DNA of 6,129 nucleotides from an uncultured Prevotella sp. (lineage in GTDB: Bacteria; Bacteroidota; Bacteroidia; Bacteroidales; Bacteroidaceae). The position numbers and the translations under genes are program-made. The DNA lies in assembly GCA_937877685.1 (NCBI GenBank), contig CALFGU010000141.1:1-6129 (forward strand). Reading direction: 5' to 3'. Shown piece after piece: positions 1-5,267 of this stretch (positions are counted from its first letter, which is position 1; each line of letters starts with the position of its first letter). A model generated the notes under the pieces. The model was given only the letters and a program-made list of their open reading frames with translations. It was not told the DNA's origin and did not search any database.

Positions 1-93
1 GTTTGTTTCTTGTACTTCTCTACAAAAAGTTTATGAAAATCTTTCAAAGATCGTTTTTAATTGCCGTCTCGTTTTTGAGTGAGTCAGCGAGTG

Positions 94-124
94 CAAAAGT
101 ACGGCGGGATTTTGGATTGAACAA
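94..124 (-). promoter_or_regulatory. Putative leftward promoter for a gene beyond the left edge
   Basis: On the minus strand the -7 element reads TACTTTTG (94-101), matching the Bacteroidetes consensus TAnnTTTG. A TTG lies at 122-124 after a 20-nt spacer, the same spacing seen before the SIMPL gene and ndk in this window. Transcription would start near 87 and run off the left edge. There is no minus-strand ATG between 1 and 93, so the gene served would begin outside the window. Confidence 0.5.
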
Positions 125-228
125 GAAAATCTAAATATTTTTTCACAAAAAAGTTATTTTTTCTTTCGATGGGGAGTTTTAAACCTTTGTTTTGTCGCTA
201 TGAGATTACAAAATCACAGATTAACTCC

Positions 229-257
229 AAAAACAACGCCACGACAATGTCGCGGCG
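229..257 (-). terminator. Rho-independent terminator after the NifX-like gene
   Basis: In the minus-strand transcript, CGCCGCGAC pairs with GUCGUGGCG around a 3-nt AUU loop (237-257), giving nine base pairs including one G-U wobble. It is followed by UUGUUUUU (229-236). On the plus strand the wobble becomes an A/C mismatch and no U tract follows, so the element is oriented to stop leftward transcription. It lies about 70 nt past the stop codon of the gene at 327-680 and is the only clear terminator for that gene and for pflA upstream of it. Confidence 0.8.
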
Positions 258-326
258 AAGAGGTCCCAAATCAAGGAAATTACAAGACAATATCCGTGAT
301 AACAAATTTACATTTACGAGCAAAAG

Positions 327-680
327 TTAATGGTGACCACATTCATGGTGATCACACCCTACTCCACTATCCAAAATAAAACCTGTAAGATAACCTTTGA
401 CTACAGCATTTACATCTCCACTGCATCCACGAATGACTTTTATGCCCTCTGCAGATAATTTCTGAAAGGCACCTTCACCCATACTTCCCGCCAGCATTAC
501 TTCAACTCCCATTTGGCGAAGTTCAACAGCAATACCAGACTTACAACCGCATCCTTGAGGGGAAGGATGTTCGACTACATCAAGAATCTGCTTGTTATCT
601 ATATTATATATTGTGTAATGGTCGCAATGACCAAAGTGGTTGTCCACGCAACCGTCTTTTGTAGGAACTGCTATTTTCAT
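327..680 (-). CDS. NifX/NifB-type (dinitrogenase iron-molybdenum cofactor domain) small protein
   Basis: A 117-residue single-domain protein of the dinitrogenase iron-molybdenum cofactor biosynthesis family (Pfam PF02579). The opening MKIAVPTKDG, the D13-N-H-F-G-H18 segment, the TIYNI strand and the GVEVMLAGSMGEGA loop (58-71) are typical. Family members bind Fe-S or Fe-Mo clusters. Many standalone copies occur in anaerobes that do not fix nitrogen, and their role is unsettled; this one is probably cytosolic. It is rich in possible metal ligands: C11, H15, H18, C19, H21, the CGC at 44-46, C86, and a tail of C109, H111, H112, C114, H116 and H117. I chose Met at 680 because the family N-terminus begins there. 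Starting at 707 would add nine residues (MMMPVVSKY) encoded largely in a hairpin. It lies 82 nt after pflA with no recognisable promoter, so co-transcription is likely. Specific function unknown. Confidence 0.85.
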   Translation of the reverse strand: MKIAVPTKDGCVDNHFGHCDHYTIYNIDNKQILDVVEHPSPQGCGCKSGIAVELRQMGVEVMLAGSMGEGAFQKLSAEGIKVIRGCSGDVNAVVKGYLTGFILDSGVGCDHHECGHH

Positions 681-695
681 ATATTTAGAAACTAC

Positions 696-711
696 GGGCA
701 TCATCATGCCC
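696..711 (-). other. Short hairpin in the leader of the NifX-like gene
   Basis: GGGCAT and ATGCCC (696-701 and 706-711) form a perfect 6-bp stem with a 4-nt loop. It lies between pflA and the NifX-like gene, 15 nt upstream of the preferred start codon. The alternative in-frame ATG triplets are inside it. It could limit pflA read-through or influence translation of the next gene. No long U tract follows, so it is not a standard terminator. Confidence 0.5.
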
Positions 712-762
712 CAACAATCAAAACAGACTTAAGCAAAGAACACGCAAACACAAAGACAAACC

Positions 763-1491
763 TTACACCACCTCGCAAGCAACCGTTGCTCGGAAAATTT
801 CGCGAGCACGCTGTAGTCGCTCTTGCGAAAGAGGCGCTACACCTTCGAGGGGATATTTCATTCCGAGTTCTTCGTACTTGTAAGTACCCATGATGTGATA
901 AGGCAGGAGTTCTACACGCTCCACCACACTGAACTGCTTCACATAATCCGCCACTTGTTGCAAATGCGCATCATCATCATTTACTCCGGGCACTATAACG
1001 TGACGCACCCAAGTTGTCTTGCCAATTTCCTGAAGATAATCCATGAAGGCGGCATTATTTTTGCGTAACACACCCGTCAGGACGGGATGTAATTCATCAT
1101 CAGTGGTTTTCACATCAAGCATAACGAGGTCTGCCTCTTGCACAGCACGCTTTGCGGCATCCGTAAACACTACACCTGAAGTGTCAAGCGCAGTGTGGAA
1201 ACCCGCTTCACGACAAAGGCGGAAGAAAGCCTCAACGAAAGGCGCCTGCATCAGTGGTTCACCACCCGTACAAGTCACCCCACCCGACTTGATGAAGTTT
1301 TTATAACGCTTCACCTCAGCCAGGAGTTCCTCGGGCGTAAGTTCATACTGACACTTACGTTGCGGATCCCACGTATCTGGGTTGTGACAATACTGACAAC
1401 GCATTGGACAACCTTGAAGAAACGCTATAAAGCGAATTCCAGGACCATCAACAGTCCCGAAACTTTCTATGGAATGAATTCTGCCAATCAT
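763..1491 (-). CDS. pflA: Pyruvate formate-lyase activating enzyme (radical SAM)
   Basis: A 242-residue activase, close to the 246 of E. coli PflA. It uses a [4Fe-4S] cluster and S-adenosylmethionine to place the glycyl radical on pyruvate formate-lyase, which converts pyruvate and CoA to acetyl-CoA and formate under anaerobic conditions. The cluster motif C28-x3-C32-x2-C35 is intact, within GCPMRCQYCHNPDTW. The SAM-binding GGEP is at 76-79, DTSG at 103-106 and the substrate-side D126-V-K128 motif is present. Near the C-terminus are H164 in WVRHVIVPGVND and LLPYH (195-199). The N-terminal SFGTVDGPGIRF is typical of the PflA branch rather than the NrdG branch. The partner lyase (pflB) is not in the window. 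The start ATG has no Shine-Dalgarno; in the transcript it follows a pyrimidine-rich heptamer tract. No TAnnTTTG promoter is visible before it, so read-through from the MerR-like gene is possible. Confidence 0.95.
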   Translation of the reverse strand: MIGRIHSIESFGTVDGPGIRFIAFLQGCPMRCQYCHNPDTWDPQRKCQYELTPEELLAEVKRYKNFIKSGGVTCTGGEPLMQAPFVEAFFRLCREAGFHTALDTSGVVFTDAAKRAVQEADLVMLDVKTTDDELHPVLTGVLRKNNAAFMDYLQEIGKTTWVRHVIVPGVNDDDAHLQQVADYVKQFSVVERVELLPYHIMGTYKYEELGMKYPLEGVAPLSQERLQRAREIFRATVACEVV

Positions 1492-1498
1492 AAAAAAG

Positions 1499-1555
1499 GG
1501 GGAAAGAGGAAAGGGTGAATGGGGAAGAAGGAAAGGAGAATGGGGAAGGGAGATT
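1499..1555. repeat. Degenerate purine-rich heptamer repeat upstream of pflA
   Basis: On the plus strand about eight tandem units follow the pattern GGRGAAR: for example GGGGAAA at 1499-1505, GAGGAAA at 1506-1512, GGAGAAT at 1535-1541 and GGGGAAG at 1542-1548. All are 7 bp except one 8-bp unit at 1527-1534. The tract begins 7 bp before the pflA start codon, so the pflA leader is almost pure pyrimidine. It resembles the GGAGAAA array at 4261-4360. Short frames crossing it are low-complexity and not convincing as genes. Confidence 0.75.
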
Positions 1556-1660
1556 TAGTTTGCACAAATAGTCTTGCCCACCTGCATCACTTAAAGTTGG
1601 GACAGACAGCGCCCCGACCGAAGAAGTCAATGCAACTAAAAATCAACTCTCCTAGAAGTT

Positions 1661-2002
1661 CTAACTACCGAGTTCTGCTCTGATTGCCTGCAGTTCCGCC
1701 TTGATGGCTTGCAGACGGTCAATAACTTCCGAAGCATTGCCTACGCCCTCCTTGTTTTTCTTAAGCAAGTCGCGTGCAGCAGAAATTTTAAGTCCACGCA
1801 CCTTAACGAGGTTGTAGATAATACGAATTTGCTCAATATCTTCCTTGGTGTATTGACGCACATTTCGCCCCGACTTTTTAGGGGCAATCTGCGGAAACTC
1901 CTTTTCCCAGAAGCGCAACAAGGTTTCAGCAACGTCAAATTCCGCTGCCACTTCACTGATGGAGTAATAGAGTTTGAGTTCCTTATTGGGATTGTATGCC
2001 AT
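1661..2002 (-). CDS. MerR-family HTH transcriptional regulator (short, no effector domain)
   Basis: A 113-residue DNA-binding protein. Residues 12-80 form a MerR winged-helix domain: YYSISEVAAEFDV (helix-turn-helix), then LLRFWEKEFPQI, the wing SGRNVRQYTKEDI (44-56) and IRIIYNLVKVRGLKI. The usual MerR LRYWE appears here as LRFWE. Residues 89-111 form a short coiled coil with an exact heptad pattern (L97, I100, L104, I107, L111; LQAIKAE then LQAIRAE), suitable for dimer formation. No C-terminal sensor domain or conserved effector cysteines are seen, so no ligand can be proposed. Proteins of this size and layout are common in Bacteroidales. A TACCTTTG promoter element lies 28 nt upstream. The next genes on the same strand are pflA and the NifX-like gene, which it may be co-transcribed with; whether it controls them is unknown. 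It is probably cytosolic. Confidence 0.85.
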   Translation of the reverse strand: MAYNPNKELKLYYSISEVAAEFDVAETLLRFWEKEFPQIAPKKSGRNVRQYTKEDIEQIRIIYNLVKVRGLKISAARDLLKKNKEGVGNASEVIDRLQAIKAELQAIRAELGS

Positions 2003-2029
2003 AAATCAATTGAATATTGAGGTTTGTTG

Positions 2030-2037
2030 CAAAGGTA
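2030..2037 (-). promoter_or_regulatory. -7 promoter element of the MerR-like gene
   Basis: The minus strand reads TACCTTTG, an exact TAnnTTTG, 28-35 nt upstream of the start codon. No clear TTG is present about 20 nt further upstream, so the -33 element is weak. The TTTG of the box also forms a small dyad, TTTG-N3-CAAA, at 2023-2033. It is the only recognisable promoter before the MerR-like gene, pflA and the NifX-like gene. Confidence 0.6.
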
Positions 2038-2071
2038 GCAAAAAAGGTTGAGATGCGTTTTATGTAATAAT

Positions 2072-2101
2072 AAAAAAATCCCGCAGGAGAATTTCTGCGG
2101 G
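2072..2101 (-). terminator. Rho-independent terminator of ndk
   Basis: A perfect 7-bp stem of CCCGCAG and CTGCGGG (2080-2086 and 2095-2101) surrounds an 8-nt loop. On the minus strand the stem is followed by A and then seven Ts (2072-2079). It begins 23 nt past the ndk stop codon, in the right orientation, and separates ndk from the MerR-like gene's promoter. This is the most classical terminator in the window. Confidence 0.92.
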
Positions 2102-2124
2102 AGGATTACCCAATAAAGGGTTGT

Positions 2125-2592
2125 TTAGAATTCGTCATTAGCATAGAGGAAGGGGAAAATAACGTTGTCCCATTCCAAAATTTCCTCGGGTTTGAAGAAA
2201 CGCTTGAGTTCAATCTCTGCAGTTTCAGGACCGTCACTTGCATGCACGATGTTTTCCTGGAAACTTACGCAATAAGAACCACGGATTGTGCCAGGCGCAG
2301 CATTACGTCCGTTAGTAGGGCCAGCAAGAGCGCGAACAGCAGCAATAGCATCCACACCTTCAAGAGCGAGTGCCACAACGGGAGCTGTCATCATCGCATC
2401 CTTCACGCGCTGGAAGAAAGGCTTTTCGCTAAGGTGTGCATAGTGTTCAGAGAGCAACTCATCTGTGAGCCACATCATCTTCATCGCGCAAATCTTCAAA
2501 CCTTTCTTTTCGAAGATAGAAGTAATTTCACCAATCAATCCGCGCTGCACAGTGCAGGGTTTCAAAAGTACGAGGGTCTTTTCAATAGCCAT
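2125..2592 (-). CDS. ndk: Nucleoside diphosphate kinase
   Basis: A 155-residue cytosolic enzyme that transfers the gamma-phosphate of ATP to nucleoside diphosphates through a phosphohistidine, balancing NTP and dNTP pools. The catalytic histidine is H117 in the signature N114-IVHASD120. K11 (phosphate binding), R87, R104 and N114 are present, as is the substrate-loop segment AGPTNGRNAAPGTIRG (90-105). It is longer than the roughly 140-residue E. coli form because of a C-terminal extension ending ILEWDNVIFPFLYANDEF. The first strand reads LLKPCTVQRG where most bacterial enzymes have KPDxV, so a cysteine (C13) replaces the aspartate; as I recall, this is normal in Bacteroidales. It has its own promoter at 2630-2660 and its own terminator at 2072-2101, so it is probably monocistronic. 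The start is the only Met that keeps the complete first strand. Confidence 0.97.
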   Translation of the reverse strand: MAIEKTLVLLKPCTVQRGLIGEITSIFEKKGLKICAMKMMWLTDELLSEHYAHLSEKPFFQRVKDAMMTAPVVALALEGVDAIAAVRALAGPTNGRNAAPGTIRGSYCVSFQENIVHASDGPETAEIELKRFFKPEEILEWDNVIFPFLYANDEF

Positions 2593-2621
2593 AGTCAGTT
2601 AGATTTTAAGTAGATAATTGA

Positions 2622-2660
2622 TTTGACGTCAAAGGTACACCTTTTTGCATTATACGGCAA
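2622..2660 (-). promoter_or_regulatory. ndk promoter with a 12-bp palindrome over the -7 box
   Basis: The minus strand carries TACCTTTG at 2630-2637, with TTG at 2658-2660 after a 20-nt spacer. Both match the Bacteroidetes -7/-33 elements. The -7 box overlaps a perfect 12-bp palindrome, TTTGACGTCAAA (2622-2633), which extends over the expected transcription start. That position would suit a dimeric regulator, but half of the palindrome is the promoter box itself, so chance is possible. The leader to the ndk ATG would be about 30 nt. Confidence 0.65.
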
Positions 2661-2757
2661 GGGATAAAGAAATTATTTAACGAAAGTTAAAGAAAAGAGT
2701 CCATAAAGAGCATTTTAGACAGTTCCATACCGTTAAAAGTTGCCACCATTGCTTTAA

Positions 2758-2827
2758 AACGAAAAATTATCTCTGACTTAGTTAAAACTATAAGTGAGTT
2801 AATTTTTCCTAAGTCAGAGATAATTTT
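2758..2827 (-). terminator. Long-stem terminator hairpin after hisS
   Basis: A perfect 19-bp inverted repeat, AAAATTATCTCTGACTTAG (2763-2781) and its complement (2809-2827), flanks a 27-nt AT-rich loop. On the minus strand it begins 11 nt past the hisS stop codon. The descending arm ends in Ts continuing to 2762, then CG and four more Ts, so it should act as a terminator. The stem is much longer than terminators usually need, and the ATAA/TTAT ends are symmetrical. It could also be a dispersed palindromic element that has taken on that role. Confidence 0.75.
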
Positions 2828-2838
2828 CACAATAAGAA

Positions 2839-4206
2839 CTATGCGTTTGTGATTACGGCAATCGCTTCTTCGATAGTGCATTTTGTCTGTTCGCCTGTCA
2901 CCATGTTTTTAAGCGCAATGGTGCCTTCCGCCATTTCAGTTTCACCCACGAGCGCCACGTAGGGCACTTGTTGCTGGTTGGCGTAACTCATTTGCTTCTT
3001 CATCTTTACGGCGTCGGGATACACCTCTGTGGGAATACCCGCACGGCGTGCTGCTGCCGCAAGACGGAGACAATATTTTGCTTCTGCTTCGCCAAAGTTG
3101 ATAAAGAGGAGGGTTGCGCCAGTTGCTGTTTCTGCGGGGTAAAGTTCCAACTGATTGAGCACGTCGTAAATACGGTCAGCACCGAAGGAAATGCCCACAC
3201 CCGAAAGACCGGGAAGACCAAAGATGCCCGTAAGATTGTCATAGCGACCTCCGCCCGTGATAGAACCGATTTGAACATCGAGAGCCTTCACTTCGAAAAT
3301 GCAACCCGTGTAATAGTTCAAGCCACGCGCAAGCGTAAGGTCGAGTTCAATAGCATTCTTCAAGTCGCTCTGCTTCAAGGCTTCGAGCACGAATGCCACT
3401 TCTTCCACACCCTTCACGCCAACTTCGCTTGCGACAAGCACCTGACGCATGGTGTCGAGTTTTTCTTCGTTAGAGCCTTCAAGAAGAATGATGGGCTGAA
3501 GTTTTTCTACCTGTTCAGCAGAAAGACCTCCCTCAAGGAGTTCCTTATTTACATTCTCCAAACCAATCTTATCCAACTTGTCAATCGCCACCGTGATATC
3601 CACAATGCGATCTGCCGCACCGATAATCTCAGCAATACCTGTGAGGAGTTTACGATTGTTAATCTTGATGCACACACGGATGCCGAAGCGACTAAACACC
3701 TCATCGACAATCTGCATCAACTCCACCTCGTTAAGAAGAGAGTCAGAACCCACTACGTCGGCGTCACACTGATAAAACTCGCGGTAGCGTCCCTTCTGCG
3801 GACGGTCAGCGCGCCACACGGGTTGGATTTGATAGCGCTTAAAAGGCATTTGGAGTTCCTCACGATGCTGAACAACGTAACGCGCAAAGGGAACGGTGAG
3901 GTCATAACGCAAGCCCTTTTCGCAAAAACGCGAAGCGAGTTGCGCAGCAGTGCATTCATCGTAATCAGCAGTGGGTACGGCATTCTTAAAATCGCCCGAA
4001 TTCAAAATCTTGAAGAGCAATTTATCGCCTTCTTCGCCATACTTACCCATAAGTGTGGAGAGGTTTTCCATCGCAGGGGTTTCAATCTGACGAAAACCGT
4101 AAAGAGCATATACATCACGGATAGTGTTGAAAATATAATTGCGCTTCGCCATTTCAACGAAGCCAAAGTCTCGTGTACCTTTTGGTATAGATGGTTTCTG
4201 TGCCAT
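2839..4206 (-). CDS. hisS: Histidyl-tRNA synthetase (class II)
   Basis: A 455-residue class IIa aminoacyl-tRNA synthetase that charges tRNA-His, working as a cytosolic homodimer. From the N-terminus: KPSIPKGTRDF (4-14), motif 1 near FRQIETPAMENL (38-49), YDLTVPFARYV (101-111), motif 2 WRADRPQKGRYREFYQCD (131-148), an insertion region around 190-280, the histidine-specific RGLNYYTG (294-301), GGGRYDNL (318-325) and motif 3 GVGISFGADR (336-345). The anticodon-binding domain spans about 362-455. Motif 2 has RADRPQKGR where many enzymes have RxERPQxGR, a conservative Glu-to-Asp change. The ATG at 4206 is chosen because family N-termini begin here. An in-frame TTG at 4239 would overlap the -7 promoter box. 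It is a single-gene unit: promoter at 4237-4244, terminator at 2758-2827. No T-box or his attenuator is visible. Confidence 0.97.
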   Translation of the reverse strand: MAQKPSIPKGTRDFGFVEMAKRNYIFNTIRDVYALYGFRQIETPAMENLSTLMGKYGEEGDKLLFKILNSGDFKNAVPTADYDECTAAQLASRFCEKGLRYDLTVPFARYVVQHREELQMPFKRYQIQPVWRADRPQKGRYREFYQCDADVVGSDSLLNEVELMQIVDEVFSRFGIRVCIKINNRKLLTGIAEIIGAADRIVDITVAIDKLDKIGLENVNKELLEGGLSAEQVEKLQPIILLEGSNEEKLDTMRQVLVASEVGVKGVEEVAFVLEALKQSDLKNAIELDLTLARGLNYYTGCIFEVKALDVQIGSITGGGRYDNLTGIFGLPGLSGVGISFGADRIYDVLNQLELYPAETATGATLLFINFGEAEAKYCLRLAAAARRAGIPTEVYPDAVKMKKQMSYANQQQVPYVALVGETEMAEGTIALKNMVTGEQTKCTIEEAIAVITNA

Positions 4207-4236
4207 ATATAGTGAGTTTATTTTTATTAATCTGTG

Positions 4237-4244
4237 CAAAGGTA
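4237..4244 (-). promoter_or_regulatory. -7 promoter element of hisS
   Basis: The minus strand reads TACCTTTG, identical to the ndk and MerR-like boxes, 31-38 nt before the hisS ATG. The place where a -33 TTG would lie at the 20-nt spacing used elsewhere (4265-4267) falls inside the first units of the GGAGAAA heptamer array and reads TTT. The repeat has therefore reached, or replaced, the -33 region. The box also rules out the upstream TTG at 4239 as a translation start, because it would lie within the promoter. Confidence 0.65.
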
Positions 4245-4260
4245 GTTATTTTTATGAAAA

Positions 4261-4360
4261 GGAGAAAGGAAAAAGGAGAAAGGAGAAAGTTGCTGGCGCG
4301 ATAAAGCCCCGCATAGTCTTTCTCCTTTCTCCTTTCTGCTTTCTCATTTTCAATTTCTAT
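4261..4360. repeat. Inverted pair of heptamer arrays (GGAGAAA / TTTCTCC)
   Basis: The left array (4261-4289) has four 7-bp units, GGAGAAA three times and GGAAAAA once. The right array runs from 4319 in units TTTCTCC, TTTCTCC, TTTCTGC, TTTCTCA and then two decayed units to about 4360, overlapping the stop codon of the SIMPL gene. The arrays are complementary: 4262-4289 pairs with 4318-4345 at 26 of 28 positions, around a 28-nt G+C-richer loop. In the minus-strand transcript this would be a very stable hairpin between the SIMPL gene and hisS. It may end SIMPL transcription, although no U tract follows. Confidence 0.85.
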
Positions 4361-5058
4361 TCCTCCAAATAATAATTCACCGAGGTCACAACGCGCACAT
4401 TCTTAATATGGGGTGTGTACATGTCACGGTCATCAATGGAGAAGACACCCTGATGCGCCGTTTGGATTTTGCCGAGTTTGCTTTCCGAATCGGCGGCAAA
4501 CTTTTCAGCAGCCTCACGGGCGTTGCGCGTAGCCTCTTCAATCATTGCGGGTTTAATCTTATTGAGACTCGTAAACTCATACTGAATACTCGTGCCATAA
4601 TCTCCCGCAGAAATGGCGATACCCTCCTTTAGCAACTCACCAACTTGCGTTAACAACTGACGCACCAAGTCAACCTGATTTGTCGCTACGGTTATCACCG
4701 AAGTCACCATATAACGGTCACCATCATAAGTAGATACGTAACGCTCAGCATGCTTATCCACAATCTGAAGATTGGATTCGCTAATCTCTTCTTTCTTAAT
4801 GCCATGCTTCATCAAGAAAGCGGCGATACCTTCATTCGCACGCTTCACATCGGCATAAATTGTGGAGAGATTATTCCCCGTAGTTTTATACACAACTGGC
4901 CAAATCACATGGTCTGCCGCCACTTCGCGCTCTGACAAACCGCGAACTTGCACAATGCGGTCTTCTGTACCAATTTTGTTCAGACCATTGCTAACAAACA
5001 CACTTGTAATTACGAGGGCAACAGCAATAATAAGCGCCTCAATTCTAAATGTTTTCAT
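4357..5058 (-). CDS. SIMPL-domain (DUF541 / YggE-like) envelope protein
   Basis: A 233-residue protein with an N-terminal membrane segment (about 8-23, EALIIAVALVITSVFV), preceded by short positive charges (K2, R5). No lipobox is present, so it is more likely an anchored periplasmic protein than a lipoprotein. Residues 37-231 fit the SIMPL domain (Pfam PF04402): VQVRGLSEREVAADHVIWPV, the helix YADVKRANEGIAAFLMKHGI, then ISESNLQIVDKHAERY and the C-terminal AREAAEKFAADSESKLGKI followed by NVRVVTSVNYYLEE. E. coli YggE of this family is linked to oxidative-stress protection, but no biochemical activity is established, so a specific role cannot be given. It has its own promoter at 5093-5124 and is divergent from ruvA. 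Its stop codon lies inside decayed heptamer repeat units. The Met at 5058 is the only start that retains the whole membrane segment. Confidence 0.88.
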   Translation of the reverse strand: MKTFRIEALIIAVALVITSVFVSNGLNKIGTEDRIVQVRGLSEREVAADHVIWPVVYKTTGNNLSTIYADVKRANEGIAAFLMKHGIKKEEISESNLQIVDKHAERYVSTYDGDRYMVTSVITVATNQVDLVRQLLTQVGELLKEGIAISAGDYGTSIQYEFTSLNKIKPAMIEEATRNAREAAEKFAADSESKLGKIQTAHQGVFSIDDRDMYTPHIKNVRVVTSVNYYLEE

Positions 5059-5092
5059 CGCGGAAAAATATTTTCATTTCTATTCTTAATCA

Positions 5093-5124
5093 CAAAGATA
5101 CGCATTCCTTTTTGCTCCAACAAA
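5093..5124 (-). promoter_or_regulatory. Promoter of the SIMPL-domain gene
   Basis: The minus strand reads TATCTTTG (5093-5100), an exact TAnnTTTG, with TTTG at 5121-5124 after a 20-nt spacer. Transcription would start near 5086, giving a leader of about 30 nt that is AT-rich and has no Shine-Dalgarno, as expected in Bacteroidetes. Confidence 0.75.
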
Positions 5125-5194
5125 CTTTGTGTGTTAAAAACATCGCGACACCACACATAGGAAGGATTCAGCGAATAAAACCTAAAGACAACGC

Positions 5195-5223
5195 TTTGCT
5201 TTTATAATAAATGTGTAAATTTG
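5195..5223 (+). promoter_or_regulatory. Putative promoter of ruvA
   Basis: TTTG at 5195-5198 and TAAATTTG at 5216-5223 match the -33 and -7 elements, with a 17-nt spacer, slightly shorter than the 20 nt at the minus-strand promoters. No better plus-strand TAnnTTTG is seen closer to ruvA. Transcription would begin near 5230, leaving an unusually long leader of about 260 nt that includes the hairpin-rich segment (5268-5455) and the heptamer tract (5461-5490). Confidence 0.55.
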
Positions 5224-5267
5224 CCGTTTAGATTAGGAATAGCGTACGACTAACAACGGACTGATTA

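Larger units (their letters stand above)
1..326. other. Gene-free stretch at the left edge
   Basis: I find no credible coding sequence here. The stretch is AT-rich and holds the leftward promoter at 94-124 and the terminator at 229-257. It also has a small dyad, ATCTTT-C-AAAGAT, at 39-51, which is followed on the plus strand by CG and five Ts. That could be a weak terminator for a rightward gene outside the window, but its stem has only one G-C pair. A second imperfect dyad (TGAGATT/AATCACA) lies at 201-218. Neither dyad can be assigned a role from sequence alone. Confidence 0.6.

Noticed and set aside
32..136. A short plus-strand frame beginning MKIFQRSF, slightly signal-peptide-like
   Set aside because: It is about 34 codons with no family resemblance, and it overlaps the leftward promoter at 94-124.
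201..218. CRP-like dyad TGAGATT/AATCACA
   Set aside because: The spacing does not match TGTGA-N6-TCACA, one arm has a mismatch, and it lies downstream of a gene rather than at a promoter.
713..762. CAAA-rich spacer between pflA and the NifX-like gene as a further heptamer repeat or promoter
   Set aside because: Units do not hold a consistent 7-bp period and no exact TAnnTTTG is present on the minus strand.
1448..1630. A 60-codon minus-strand frame over the pflA start
   Set aside because: It runs through the pyrimidine heptamer tract and yields a low-complexity Ser/Pro/Phe run; it overlaps the real pflA start in another frame.
1640..1660. Weak hairpin with T-run after the MerR-like gene as a terminator
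   Set aside because: The stem is only about five base pairs with a wobble and mostly A-T, too weak to call, and termination there would leave pflA without a promoter.
2687..2881. A 64-codon minus-strand frame between hisS and ndk
   Set aside because: It overlaps the end of hisS, crosses the palindrome, and has no recognisable domain. Only the last 20 codons lie outside other features, which is too little for a gene call.
2968..4212. A 414-codon open frame on the plus strand antisense to hisS
   Set aside because: It lies wholly opposite a well-conserved hisS. The translation is rich in His, Cys, Thr and Arg without a recognisable domain, as expected of a shadow frame.
4207..4239. Upstream TTG start extending HisS by 11 residues
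   Set aside because: The TTG is part of the -7 promoter box, and the added residues do not belong to the HisS N-terminus.
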